A stretch of 64,000 bases of DNA from Microbacterium sp. SORGH_AS_0969 (lineage in GTDB: Bacteria; Actinomycetota; Actinomycetes; Actinomycetales; Microbacteriaceae), in NCBI RefSeq assembly GCF_030818255.1, contig NZ_JAUTAG010000001.1, forward strand, positions 3,162,001 to 3,226,000, written 5' to 3'. Below the pieces are notes generated by a model. The model was not told the DNA's origin and did not search any database. It saw only the letters and a list, made by a program, of their open reading frames with translations. Numbering within the stretch: the first letter of the stretch is position 1; every line of letters starts with the position of its first letter. A program made the position numbers and the translations under genes. This document shows positions 56,347-64,000 of this stretch, piece after piece.

Positions 56347-56903
56347 CCATCGCCCCGGATGCTTCGATCCTCGCGCTGCCCGACGCGACCCCCCGCGTGC
56401 ACGATGACGCGTTCGTGGCATCCGGTGCTCGCGTCATCGGGGACGTCTCGCTGGGGCCAGGGGCGAGCGTCTGGTACAACGCCGTCTTGCGCGGGGACGG
56501 CGCCGCGATCGTCGTGGGGCCGCGGTCGAACGTGCAGGACAACGTTTCGATCCACGTCGACAGCGGACGCCCGGTCACGATCGGAGCTGACGTGTCGATC
56601 GGACACAACGCGGTCGTCCACGGCTGCACGATCGGCGACGGCTCCCTCATCGGAATGGGGAGCGTGATCCTCTCGGGTGCCGAGATCGGACCGGGATGCC
56701 TCGTCGCCGGGGGAGCGGTGGTGCTGGAGGGGATGGTGATTCCGGCCGGGTCGCTGGTCGCCGGCGTCCCCGCGAAGGTGCGGCGAGCCCTGACCGAGGA
56801 GGAGCGCGAGAAGATCCTGCGCAACGCGGAGACGTACCTCGGGCACGCTGCGCGGCATGCCGACGCGCGAACCGTCGAGGAACGGATCGAGTGGGAGGAC
56901 TGA
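56343..56903 (+). CDS. Gamma-carbonic-anhydrase-like protein
   Basis: A 186-residue left-handed beta-helix built of hexapeptide repeats. GDVSLGPGASVWYNAVLRGD, NVQDNVSIHVDSG, IGHNAVVHGCTIGD and PAKVRRAL are conserved; the three His ligands lie in SIHV, IGHNAVVHG. Family members hydrate CO2 or are inactive homologues (YrdA/PaaY). ATG overlaps the upstream stop (ATGA). Confidence 0.92.
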   Translation: MTIAPDASILALPDATPRVHDDAFVASGARVIGDVSLGPGASVWYNAVLRGDGAAIVVGPRSNVQDNVSIHVDSGRPVTIGADVSIGHNAVVHGCTIGDGSLIGMGSVILSGAEIGPGCLVAGGAVVLEGMVIPAGSLVAGVPAKVRRALTEEEREKILRNAETYLGHAARHADARTVEERIEWED

Positions 56904-57003
56904 CGAGCGCTCGTGAGGGCGACACCGGCGAATCCGGCGCGTCGGTTGAAGCGTGCTCCTGACGCCGGGCAGGCTGGGAGCTTCGCCCGCAGACAGGAGA
57001 TCC

Positions 57004-57354
57004 ATGATCATCGCCATCAGCACCGCCCTCCCGCTTCTCGCCGCAGGCCTCATGGTCCTCTGGACCGCGTACCGCGCCTCCCGACGGACACTGCCGCTGA
57101 ACTTCTGGATCGGAGTGCGCACGTCGACGACCGTGCGCTCCGAGGAGGCCTGGACCATCGGACATGCCGCCGCCGCGACAGCGTTCTCGGTCGGTGGCAT
57201 CGGGCTGATCGTCGCGGCGGCCGCCGCGGTGTTCGCGGGAGAAGAGTTCGCGATCTACGCCGCCATGGCAGGGTGCGCGTGGATCGTGCTGTGGATGATC
57301 ATCGCCGCGGCCGCGGCCAACATAGCTGCGGGACAGGTGGCCCAGGAGCCGTGA
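57004..57354 (+). CDS. SdpI-family membrane protein
   Basis: A 116-residue membrane protein with three hydrophobic segments. LPLNFWIGVRTSTTVRSEEAWTIGHAAAATA matches the SdpI motif (G-I/V-R-T ... W...H). In Bacillus SdpI gives immunity to the SdpC toxin; here there is no toxin gene nearby, so the role is open. ATG at 57004 with AGGAG upstream. Confidence 0.8.
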   Translation: MIIAISTALPLLAAGLMVLWTAYRASRRTLPLNFWIGVRTSTTVRSEEAWTIGHAAAATAFSVGGIGLIVAAAAAVFAGEEFAIYAAMAGCAWIVLWMIIAAAAANIAAGQVAQEP

Positions 57355-57406
57355 CCAAGCCTGGAGGGGTGACGGCGCGGGGAGCTGCGCCGTGGCGTGA
57401 CGCCGG

Positions 57407-57418
57407 TACTTTTGCGGT
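57407..57418 (+). promoter_or_regulatory. Putative leaderless promoter of the 57419 gene
   Basis: TACTTT at 57407-57412 is followed by 6 nt and the GTG at 57419. Confidence 0.5.
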
Positions 57419-57982
57419 GTGGATGCCATCGACCAGGAATCGAGCGGGACGGTGTCGCTGGGCACGGAGTGGGCGACCGCGGAGGACTACTCGCGGGATC
57501 TGACCAGCCGGTCGGGTGGACGGGTTCGTCAGGCCGGGGCCTCGGTCGAATTCCTGGACTGGACGATCGACGGGCGCCGTCTTCGTTCGCTGCTGCGCCT
57601 TCCGTCGGGGCGGGTTCCCGACGAACGTACGCGGATGCTCGCGGGGGAGGAGGGGCACCCGTGGGCGTCTGCGAGCCTCCTCGCCCTTCTCGAGGATCAG
57701 CACGAAACCAGAGACAGCCGGGTCCGTTACGACACGGGACGAACCGCCGTCCTGTACTGCCCTCAGTGCCAGGACCTCGGTTGCCCGGCAGTCACCGCGC
57801 ACATCGAGTTCGACGAATCCACGGTGCGCTGGCGACAGCTGGGTTACGAGACCAAATTCTCGGAGTCACCGACATTCGAGACCTTCGATCGGATCGACCT
57901 GACGTTCGACCGCGTTCAGTACGAGGCCACGATCCGACAGCTTCTCGCTGTCTGGGGGCCCGGCACGTGGGACGGCCGGTGA
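57419..57982 (+). CDS. Conserved hypothetical protein with CPQC motif
   Basis: A 187-residue soluble protein. A cysteine cluster CPQCQDLGCPAV (~115-126) may bind metal. The flanks (VEFLDWTIDGRRLRSLLRL and ETFDRIDLTFDRVQYEATI) look globular. I do not recognise a family. GTG start. It stands between the SdpI gene and tRNA-Gly. Confidence 0.65.
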   Translation: MDAIDQESSGTVSLGTEWATAEDYSRDLTSRSGGRVRQAGASVEFLDWTIDGRRLRSLLRLPSGRVPDERTRMLAGEEGHPWASASLLALLEDQHETRDSRVRYDTGRTAVLYCPQCQDLGCPAVTAHIEFDESTVRWRQLGYETKFSESPTFETFDRIDLTFDRVQYEATIRQLLAVWGPGTWDGR

Positions 57983-57984
57983 TG

Positions 57985-58058
57985 TGGAGGGGATGACGGG
58001 AATCGAACCCGCACCATCAGTTTGGAAGACTGAGGCTCTACCATTGAGCTACATCCCC
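57985..58058 (-). tRNA. tRNA-Gly (TCC)
   Basis: Acceptor GGGGATG/CATCCCC, anticodon loop CTTCCAA (anticodon TCC), discriminator T, and encoded CCA (57987-57985). Confidence 0.96.
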
Positions 58059-58249
58059 GCGGCGGCGAACCGCAGCGTCCTCCACTCTACTTCACGAGCG
58101 GACGTGCCATGAACACCGCGTCGTTCCCGAGTCCTTCCGGTGTCGTCCCGGTCGGCGGAAAACTCCGGATGCCAGGGTCGACAGCCCCCGCGACCTGATC
58201 GTCTAGACTCTCAGGGGTCGTTTCGTCGAACGCGCGCCGCGCGTCGCCC

Positions 58250-58323
58250 CGGGGCGTAGCTCAGCTTGGTAGAGCGCCCGCTTTGGGAGCGGGAGGCCGC
58301 AGGTTCAAATCCTGTCGCCCCGA
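58250..58323 (+). tRNA. tRNA-Pro (TGG)
   Basis: Acceptor CGGGGCG/CGCCCCG, anticodon loop TTTGGGA (anticodon TGG), T arm GGTTCAAATCC, discriminator A; CCA not encoded. TAGACT at 58204-58209 is a candidate -10. Confidence 0.96.
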
Positions 58324-58395
58324 CGTGACGGCCCCCAGACCACAGGCCTAGCCGGCCCCCGCGTGCGCGCGGGCCACACAAGGAGAACACACCGC

Positions 58396-59925
58396 ATGGT
58401 CAACAGCACCGTCGAGAAGCTCAGCCCGACCCGGGTCAAGCTCCACATCACGGTCTCGCCCGACGAGCTCAAGCCGAGCATCGCGCACGCGTACGAGCAC
58501 ATCGCCCGCGACGTGCAGATCCCCGGCTTCCGCAAGGGCAAGGTCCCCGCGCCCATCATCGACCAGCGCATGGGCCGTGGCGCCGTCATCGAGCACGCCG
58601 TCAACGAGGGTCTCGACGGGTTCTACCGCGAGGCTGTCGAGGCGCAGGAGCTGCGTGTCATCGGCCGTCCCAACGCCGAGATCGTCGAGCTCCCCGACCT
58701 CAAGGACTTCTCGGGTGACCTGGTCGTCGACGTCGAGGTCGACGTCCGCCCCGAGTTCGACCTTCCCGCTTACGACAGCATCACCGTGACCGTCGACGCC
58801 GTCGAGGCCGACGAAGCGGGGATCGACGCCGAACTCGACCGCCTGCGCGCGCGCTTCGGCACGCTCGTGACGGTCGACCGTCCCGCCGCGAAGGGCGACT
58901 TCGTCGAGCTCGACCTCGTCGCCACGATCGACGGCACCGAGATCGACCGTGCCGAGGGCGTGTCGTACGAGGTCGGCTCCGGCGAGCTGCTCGAGGGCAT
59001 CGACGAGGCCATCGACTCGCTCACCGCCGACGAGGAGACCACGTTCCGCTCGAAGCTCGTCGGTGGCGACCACGCCGGCGAAGAGGCCGAGGTCTCGGTC
59101 AAGATCACGGCCGTCAAGGAGCGCGAGCTCCCCGAGGCCGACGACGACTTCGCGCAGATGGCATCCGAGTTCGACACCATCGCCGAGCTCCGCGAGTCGC
59201 TCAGCGAGCGCGTCTCGCAGCAGGCCGTGTTCACGCAGGGCTCCGCCGCGCGCGACAAGTTCATCGACGCCCTCCTCGAGGCCGTCGAGATCCCCGTCCC
59301 GCCGCAGCTCATCGAGGACGAGGTGCACAACCACCTCGAGGGCGAGAACCGTCTCGAGGACGACGTCCACCGCGCCGAGGTCACCGAGGCGAGCGAGAAG
59401 CAGTTCCGCACGCAGATGGTGCTCGACAAGATCGCCGAAGACGCCGACGTGCAGGTGTCGCAGGACGAGCTGACCCAGTACCTCATCCAGTCGGCTGCGC
59501 AGTACAACATGGCGCCGCAGGACTTCGTGAACGCGCTGCAGCAGGGCAACCAGCTCCCCGCGCTCGTCGGCGAGGTCGCCCGCAACAAGGCGCTCGCGAT
59601 CGCGCTCGGCAAGGTCACCGTCGTCGACACCAACGGCAAGCCCGTCGACCTGACCGGATTCGTTGCGGTCGAGGGTGAAGAGGCTGCCGCGGAGGACGAG
59701 GTCGTCGAAGAGGCGCAGGAGATCGCGGACGCCGCGGCCGACGCCGACGCCGTCATCGACGCCGAAGAGGCCCCCGCCAAGGCTCCGGCCAAGAAGCGCG
59801 CCCCGGCGAAGAAGAAGGCCGCCGACGCGCCCGCCGCTGACGAGGCCCCGGCCGAGGAAGCGCCCGAGAAGGCTCCGGCCAAGAAGCGCGCCCCCGCGAA
59901 GAAGAAGGCCGCGGACAGCGAGTAA
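58396..59925 (+). CDS. tig: Trigger factor with Lys/Ala-rich tail
   Basis: Ribosome-associated chaperone with peptidyl-prolyl isomerase. The 509 residues contain the ribosome-binding GFRKGKVP loop (in the N-terminal domain), the PPIase-like domain (~160-245), and the helical arms. The last ~65 residues are unusual: an acidic stretch, then two copies of a [16 protein letters not shown] unit separated by an acidic Ala/Pro spacer, like histone H1 tails. ATG has AAGGAG upstream. The gene follows tRNA-Pro by 72 bp and ends at a palindromic terminator. Confidence 0.95.
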   Translation: MVNSTVEKLSPTRVKLHITVSPDELKPSIAHAYEHIARDVQIPGFRKGKVPAPIIDQRMGRGAVIEHAVNEGLDGFYREAVEAQELRVIGRPNAEIVELPDLKDFSGDLVVDVEVDVRPEFDLPAYDSITVTVDAVEADEAGIDAELDRLRARFGTLVTVDRPAAKGDFVELDLVATIDGTEIDRAEGVSYEVGSGELLEGIDEAIDSLTADEETTFRSKLVGGDHAGEEAEVSVKITAVKERELPEADDDFAQMASEFDTIAELRESLSERVSQQAVFTQGSAARDKFIDALLEAVEIPVPPQLIEDEVHNHLEGENRLEDDVHRAEVTEASEKQFRTQMVLDKIAEDADVQVSQDELTQYLIQSAAQYNMAPQDFVNALQQGNQLPALVGEVARNKALAIALGKVTVVDTNGKPVDLTGFVAVEGEEAAAEDEVVEEAQEIADAAADADAVIDAEEAPAKAPAKKRAPAKKKAADAPAADEAPAEEAPEKAPAKKRAPAKKKAADSE

Positions 59926-59935
59926 GTCGTGACGA

Positions 59936-59966
59936 GGGGGCGGATGCCATGGCATCCGCCCCCTTT
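59936..59966 (+). terminator. Intrinsic terminator after tig
   Basis: A perfect 28-nt palindrome (59936-59963; centre ATGCCATGGCAT, the same as after tsf) followed by TTT. Confidence 0.85.
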
Positions 59967-60010
59967 CGCGTTCCCGGGACCGCGCTACCGAAACGCGCAC
60001 CCGAACAGAA

Positions 60011-60076
60011 CCGTCGAGTGTCCAAGACACGCCGCAATGCCCGGTGGGGAAACGGCGTGTCTTGGACACTCGGCGG
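60011..60076 (+). repeat. 24-bp inverted repeat upstream of the TPR gene
   Basis: A 20-bp perfect stem (60015-60034 with 60053-60072), continued by a T·G and three GC pairs, around an 18-nt loop. Each arm contains a GTGTC-N3-GACAC dyad. It lies between the tig terminator and the TPR gene. Confidence 0.8.
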
Positions 60077-60105
60077 GCACCGCACAGAGAAGGATCGGGC
60101 CCATC

Positions 60106-60594
60106 ATGAACGACTGGCAGAACCGAGTGGACGCCGTCTGGGCGGACGAGACCCTCACGCCCGGTGACGTGATCGAGCGGATCGACGCGCTCTCGAGCGA
60201 ACGGCCGGAGGACGACGCGGTAGCCCTGTTCGAGCGAGCGGGTGCACGCGACTCCGCCGGCGTCGAGGCCGAAGCGGAGGCCCTCTACCGCCGTGCCCTC
60301 GCGCTCGGTCTCGACGACGAGCGCCGCACGCGCGCGACGATCCAGCTCGCCAGCACCATCCGCAACCTGGGCAAGACCGCCGAAGCCCTTGCGATGCTGC
60401 GCGCGGAGTACGAGCGCGAACCGCGCGGACCCCTGCACGACGCGGCTGCGGCGTTCTACGCGCTCGCGCTGGTGTCGAGCGGCGAGCCCGAGCGGGCGGC
60501 ATCCATCGCCCTTCAGGCCCTCGCCCCGCACCTCCCGCGCTATACCCGGTCGGTGACCGGATACGCGCGAGAAATCGCCGACGACCGCGTCTGA
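60106..60594 (+). CDS. Tetratricopeptide-repeat protein
   Basis: A 162-residue soluble protein of four or five TPR-like helix pairs (EAEALYRRALALGLDDERRTRATIQLASTIRNLGKTAEALAMLRAEYEREP). It probably mediates protein contacts. The N-terminus (MNDWQNRVDAVWADETLTPGDVIERID) resembles actinobacterial TPR proteins described near clp genes. The start ATG has AAGGA upstream. Function unknown. Confidence 0.8.
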   Translation: MNDWQNRVDAVWADETLTPGDVIERIDALSSERPEDDAVALFERAGARDSAGVEAEAEALYRRALALGLDDERRTRATIQLASTIRNLGKTAEALAMLRAEYEREPRGPLHDAAAAFYALALVSSGEPERAASIALQALAPHLPRYTRSVTGYAREIADDRV

Positions 60595-60610
60595 TCCGCC
60601 CGCGGCGAAC
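60593..60610 (+). promoter_or_regulatory. Candidate ClgR binding site before clpP1
   Basis: CGC (60597-60599), five bases, then GCG AAC (60605-60610). This matches the published ClgR pattern CGC-Y-N-A-N-R-GCG-WWS except for one base. It lies about 47 bp upstream of the inferred transcription start, suitable for an activator. Confidence 0.4.
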
Positions 60611-60637
60611 ACGGCATCCCGCCCCGGAACGCGCCGG

Positions 60638-60643
60638 TAGATT
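60638..60643 (+). promoter_or_regulatory. Candidate -10 of clpP1-clpP2
   Basis: TAGATT lies 30 nt before the clpP1 ATG; the leader carries GAGGAG. Confidence 0.45.
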
Positions 60644-60672
60644 CGTTGCAGATCACCGGAAGAGGAGCACAA

Positions 60673-61257
60673 ATGCCCGAACCCCTTATGGCAACGAGCG
60701 TCTTCGACAGGCTGCTGAAGGACCGCATCATCTGGCTCGGTTCGGAGGTGCGTGACGAGAACGCCAACGAGATCTGCGCGAAGATCCTCCTGCTCGCCGC
60801 AGAGGACCCGCAGAAGGACATCTACCTCTACATCAACTCGCCCGGCGGCTCGATCACGGCCGGCATGGCGATCTACGACACGATGCAGTTCGTGCCGAAC
60901 GACATCGTCACCGTCGGCATCGGCATGGCGGCCTCGATGGGGCAGCTGCTGCTCACGAGCGGCACGAAGGGCAAGCGCTACATCACGCCCAACGCCCGTG
61001 TGCTGCTCCACCAGCCCCACGGCGGGTTCGGCGGAACGTCGAGCGACATCCAGACGCAGGCGCAGCTGATCCTCGACATGAAGCGCCGCCTCGCCGAGAT
61101 CACCGCCTCGCAGACCGGCAAGAGCGTCGAGCAGATCAACGCCGACGGTGACCGCGACCGCTGGTTCACCGCTCAGGAGGCCCTCGAGTACGGCTTCGTC
61201 GACCACATGCGCGAACACGCCACCGACGTCACCGGCGGCGGCGGAACCGCGGCCTGA
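60673..61257 (+). CDS. clpP1: ATP-dependent Clp protease proteolytic subunit ClpP1
   Basis: One of the two ClpP subunits that form a mixed tetradecamer in actinobacteria. It has 194 residues. Catalytic S88 (GMAASMGQ), H113 (VLLHQPHGG) and D162 are intact; [11 protein letters not shown] is the hydrophobic-groove motif. ATG has GAGGAG upstream. clpP2 follows after 23 bp. Confidence 0.96.
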   Translation: MPEPLMATSVFDRLLKDRIIWLGSEVRDENANEICAKILLLAAEDPQKDIYLYINSPGGSITAGMAIYDTMQFVPNDIVTVGIGMAASMGQLLLTSGTKGKRYITPNARVLLHQPHGGFGGTSSDIQTQAQLILDMKRRLAEITASQTGKSVEQINADGDRDRWFTAQEALEYGFVDHMREHATDVTGGGGTAA

Positions 61258-61280
61258 GTCGAGAGGAAAAGGACACCGAT

Positions 61281-61943
61281 ATGAACATCCCCACCTTCGG
61301 CGGCGCTGCGGCGCACATGCCTTCGAGCCGCTACGTCCTTCCTCAGTTCGAGGAGCGCACCGCCTACGGCTACAAGCGTCAGGACCCCTACAACAAGCTG
61401 TTTGAGGACCGCGTCATCTTCCTGGGCGTCCAGGTCGACGACGCCTCGGCAGACGACGTCATGGCCCAGCTGCTCGTTCTCGAGTCGCAGGACCCCGACC
61501 GCGACATCATCATGTACATCAACTCGCCCGGTGGCTCGTTCACGGCCATGACCGCGATCTACGACACGATGCAGTACGTCTCGCCGCAGATCCAGACGGT
61601 CGTGCTCGGACAGGCGGCCTCTGCGGCATCCGTCCTGCTCGCCGCCGGCGCGCCCGGCAAGCGTCTCGCTCTGCCCAACGCCCGCATCCTGATCCACCAG
61701 CCCGCGATGGGTGAGGCCGGTCACGGGCAGGCCTCGGACATCGAGATCCAGGCAGCCGAGATCCTTCGGATGCGCACGTGGCTCGAAGAGACCATGGCGC
61801 GCCACACCGGCCAGGATGCGGCGAAGGTCAATAAGGACATCGACCGCGACAAGATCCTCTCCGCCCAGGAGGCGATGGAGTACGGCATCGTCGACCAGGT
61901 GCTGACCACGCGCAAGCGTCAGCCGGCGGCACTCACCGCCTGA
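61281..61943 (+). CDS. clpP2: ATP-dependent Clp protease proteolytic subunit ClpP2
   Basis: Second ClpP subunit, 220 residues, with the longer N-terminus seen in ClpP2. Catalytic S114 (GQAASAAS), H139 (ILIHQPAMG) and the Asp of [10 protein letters not shown] are present; [12 protein letters not shown] matches ClpP1. GAGAGG upstream. Terminated before clpX. Confidence 0.96.
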   Translation: MNIPTFGGAAAHMPSSRYVLPQFEERTAYGYKRQDPYNKLFEDRVIFLGVQVDDASADDVMAQLLVLESQDPDRDIIMYINSPGGSFTAMTAIYDTMQYVSPQIQTVVLGQAASAASVLLAAGAPGKRLALPNARILIHQPAMGEAGHGQASDIEIQAAEILRMRTWLEETMARHTGQDAAKVNKDIDRDKILSAQEAMEYGIVDQVLTTRKRQPAALTA

Positions 61944-61960
61944 CGCCTCCCGCGTCGCTT

Positions 61961-61998
61961 CGACGCCCCGCAGACCCGTTTCGGTCTGCGGGGCGTCG
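61961..61998 (+). terminator. Terminator between clpP2 and clpX
   Basis: A 16-bp perfect stem (61961-61976 with 61983-61998), loop CGTTTC. clpX therefore probably has its own promoter. Confidence 0.8.
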
Positions 61999-62111
61999 TC
62001 TTGCGAGGATCACACCGGCCCCGTGCGCGCAAATGCCCTCTGTTCGCTCGGGCACGGGTTAGGCTCGTGGCACACAGGCGTGAGGGCGCCGGGTGACGAG
62101 GAGGAACAGGC

Positions 62112-63380
62112 ATGGCACGCATCGGAGAAAGCGCCGATCTGTTCAAATGCTCCTTCTGCGGAAAGAGCCAGAAGCAGGTGCAGCAGCTGATCGCCGGTCC
62201 CGGTGTGTACATCTGCGATGAATGCGTCGAGCTCTGCAACGAGATCATCGAAGAGCGCATGGCCGAGTCTTCTGCGGGCGAGGTCGCCGAGTTCGACCTG
62301 CCCAAGCCTCGCGAGATCTTTTCGTTCCTCGAGGAGTACGTCGTCGGGCAGGAGCCCGCGAAACGCGCCCTCGCCGTCGCCGTCTACAACCACTACAAGC
62401 GCGTCCGGGCGCACGGGACCCTGCAGCCGGCCGAGGCCCGCGCCGAAGAGATCGACATCGCCAAGAGCAACATCCTGCTGCTCGGGCCGACCGGCTGCGG
62501 TAAGACCTACCTCGCGCAGACGCTCGCCAAGCGTCTCAACGTGCCCTTCGCGGTCGCGGATGCCACTGCCCTGACCGAGGCCGGGTACGTCGGCGAAGAC
62601 GTCGAGAACATCCTGCTCAAGCTCCTGCAGGCAGCCGACTTCGACGTGAAGCGCGCCGAGACGGGCATCATCTACATCGACGAGGTCGACAAGATCGCGC
62701 GCAAGGCCGAGAACCCCTCGATCACGCGCGACGTGTCGGGGGAGGGCGTCCAGCAGGCCCTCCTGAAGATCCTCGAGGGCACCGTGGCGTCGGTCCCCCC
62801 GCAGGGCGGTCGGAAGCACCCCCACCAGGAGTTCATCCAGATCGACACGACCAACGTGTTGTTCATCGTCGCCGGGGCCTTCGCGGGCCTCGAGGAGATC
62901 ATCTCCGCGCGCGTCGGCAAGCACGGCGTGGGCTTCGGTGCTCCTCTGCAGCGCAAAGAAGATGCGCCCGACCTGTTCAGCGAGGCGCTGCCCGAAGACC
63001 TGCACAAGTTCGGTCTGATCCCCGAGTTCATCGGTCGCCTGCCCGTCGTGGCATCCGTCTCGCCGCTCGATCAGGACGCGCTCATGGAGATCCTCACGGC
63101 TCCGCGCAACGCGCTCGTCAAGCAGTACCAGCGCATGTTCGAGCTCGACGGTGTGCAGCTCGAGTTCGACGAAGACGCGCTGCGCGCGATCGCCGACCTC
63201 GCCGTCGCCCGCAAGACCGGCGCCCGCGGACTGCGCGCGATCCTCGAGGACGTGCTCGGGCCGATCATGTTCGACGTGCCGTCGTCCGACGACATCGCCA
63301 AGGTCGTCATCACACGCGCAGCGGTCGAAGACGGGGCGCAGCCGACGATCGTGCTGGCGCAGAAGCGCCGCAGCGCCTGA
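62112..63380 (+). CDS. clpX: ATP-dependent Clp protease ATP-binding subunit ClpX
   Basis: The unfoldase of the ClpXP protease, 422 residues. The N-terminal C4 zinc finger (C13, C16, C35, C38) precedes the AAA+ module with Walker A GPTGCGKT (~residues 122-129), Walker [12 protein letters not shown] and sensor-2 [10 protein letters not shown]. The pore GYVGED loop is intact. GAGGAA lies upstream of the ATG. Confidence 0.97.
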   Translation: MARIGESADLFKCSFCGKSQKQVQQLIAGPGVYICDECVELCNEIIEERMAESSAGEVAEFDLPKPREIFSFLEEYVVGQEPAKRALAVAVYNHYKRVRAHGTLQPAEARAEEIDIAKSNILLLGPTGCGKTYLAQTLAKRLNVPFAVADATALTEAGYVGEDVENILLKLLQAADFDVKRAETGIIYIDEVDKIARKAENPSITRDVSGEGVQQALLKILEGTVASVPPQGGRKHPHQEFIQIDTTNVLFIVAGAFAGLEEIISARVGKHGVGFGAPLQRKEDAPDLFSEALPEDLHKFGLIPEFIGRLPVVASVSPLDQDALMEILTAPRNALVKQYQRMFELDGVQLEFDEDALRAIADLAVARKTGARGLRAILEDVLGPIMFDVPSSDDIAKVVITRAAVEDGAQPTIVLAQKRRSA

Positions 63381-63385
63381 CCCCC

Positions 63386-63690
63386 GTGGGGGCCTGGCGC
63401 GGGCGCGGTGCCGCGCTGCGCGTCCGGCCGTTCACCGTCGGTGGGGTCGCGCGCGGTGCGCGACTGGTGCTCCGCGACACGCCGGAGGTTGCACTGTCCC
63501 TCGCGCTCGACGCCCTGCGCGCGGAGCGTTTCGACCTCGGGGACGATCGCGTGTGGCCTGGGCGCTCCGGGAGCGCGATTCGGAGTGGATCGCGCAGGCC
63601 GTGCGCATCGGACACCCGGATCCGTCGTGGAACACCGGATTCGTGGATGCCACGCTGTCGGACACGCTTCTGACGGTGGTGCGGGTCTGA
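63386..63690 (+). pseudogene. Small conserved gene with a 2-nt frameshift
   Basis: The GTG at 63386 begins MGAWRGRGAALRVRPF and reads well to ..RAERFDLGDDRV near 63553. There GTG has become GTGTG, and the sequel (AWALRERDSEWIAQAVRIGHPDPSWNTGFV) lies in another frame to the stop at 63690. Removing one TG restores a single ~100-residue protein; the total of 305 nt is 3n+2. The family is uncharacterised, found beside clpX in related genomes as I recall. It may be a sequencing error. Confidence 0.7.
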
Positions 63691-63692
63691 CG

Positions 63693-63962
63693 GTGGTGCC
63701 GGGCCTCTGGCGGCACGCCACGTCGACGGTGGTCGTCGCCAGTGCGCGTCCTCACGAGCAGGGCTCGGAGGTGGTGATCTTCGCGCACGTGAGCGTCCGA
63801 GGCTGGACGTCGTCGAATGACGCGGCTCCGCTGCTGAAGGCGGCTCTGGACCGCGTCGAGGCATCCGCGAGCGTGGTGTCGCGCGAGCCGATGCACGGCA
63901 TTCCGAATGACGGAGCCCCGGCTTCGCAGGCCTTCGTGCGCGAGGTGCTCGGCTGGCGTTAG
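63693..63962 (+). CDS. Conserved hypothetical protein
   Basis: An 89-residue protein (WRHATSTVVVASARPHEQGSEVVIFAHVSVRGW near its start). Start GTG 63693 or 63696, right after the stop of the broken gene. No recognised domain. Coding bias supports it as a real gene. Confidence 0.55.
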   Translation: MVPGLWRHATSTVVVASARPHEQGSEVVIFAHVSVRGWTSSNDAAPLLKAALDRVEASASVVSREPMHGIPNDGAPASQAFVREVLGWR

Positions 63963-64000
63963 GGCGTGCCGGGGGAGCTCTCACGCCCCTCCACCTCACC

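Overview
The window is a 64 kb piece of the chromosome of a high-GC actinobacterium, most likely Microbacterium or a close relative in Microbacteriaceae. The reasons are the strongly GC-biased third codon positions, the actinobacterial gene sets (GatCAB amidotransferase, GlgE maltosyltransferase, twin ClpP with ClpX, group II truncated haemoglobin, NAD-dependent ligase with a long insert), and gene orders typical of that family. I see no phage, plasmid, insertion sequence or CRISPR. Almost everything is core genome on both strands. The genus is inferred from family knowledge, not from a search.

Layout. 1-3.4 kb: a 5'-truncated dprA, xerC, a DUF3060-type lipoprotein and a degenerate LytM protein. 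3.8-8.8 kb: the translation and envelope cluster rpsB-tsf-pyrH-frr-cdsA with a DivIVA-like gene. 8.8-14.6 kb: a secreted transglycosylase-like protein, small conserved genes, an AI-2E-type permease, a large membrane protein and a thioredoxin/TPR protein. 14.7-21.0 kb: glgB, glgE and glgX on the minus strand (alpha-glucan metabolism). 21.1-26.0 kb: cysteine desulfurase, mnmA (tRNA 2-thiouridylation) and ligA. 26-33.6 kb: acyl-CoA ligase, gatC-gatA-gatB, dinB and two small genes. 33.8-36 kb: a minus-strand block of DUF2017, clpS, a zincin-like protein, tRNA-His, orn and tRNA-Arg. 36.3-38.4 kb: a divergent YczE-type membrane protein and MocR/YczR-type regulator. 38.4-46.9 kb: an SSB paralogue, a lipoprotein, ettA, two acyl-CoA thioesterases, a globin and MscS. 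47-55.5 kb: pepN, ferrochelatase, rpiB, an Fpg/Nei glycosylase, a PaiB-like protein, an amidohydrolase and dps. 55.6-64 kb: hydrolase and gamma-carbonic anhydrase genes, two tRNAs, trigger factor, a TPR protein, clpP1-clpP2, clpX and two small genes.

Regulatory architecture is the most distinctive feature. At about fifteen starts, on both strands, a TANNNT-like -10 hexamer lies exactly 6 or 7 nt before the start codon. This predicts leaderless transcripts as a default expression mode for single genes and operon heads. Terminators are often GC-rich palindromes built around GGATGCC/GGCATCC, a heptamer that also looks enriched in coding sequence.

Other signals are: a family of 25-bp palindromic elements with a conserved 13-bp core and co-varying arms (seven copies, one inside the 3' end of gatA, two inside an exact 59-bp duplication that also copies a promoter); a 24-bp inverted repeat upstream of a TPR gene; a probable operator between the YczE and YczR genes; and a ClgR-like site before clpP1.

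Three otherwise intact conserved genes carry net insertions of 1, 1 and 2 nt that break their frames: gatA in a G6 run, the gene at 43449 and the gene at 63386. gatA is expected to be essential, so sequencing error or recoding must be separated from true mutation. I did not find a clearly new multi-gene system. The repeat family and the promoter rule are the best candidates for undescribed biology.
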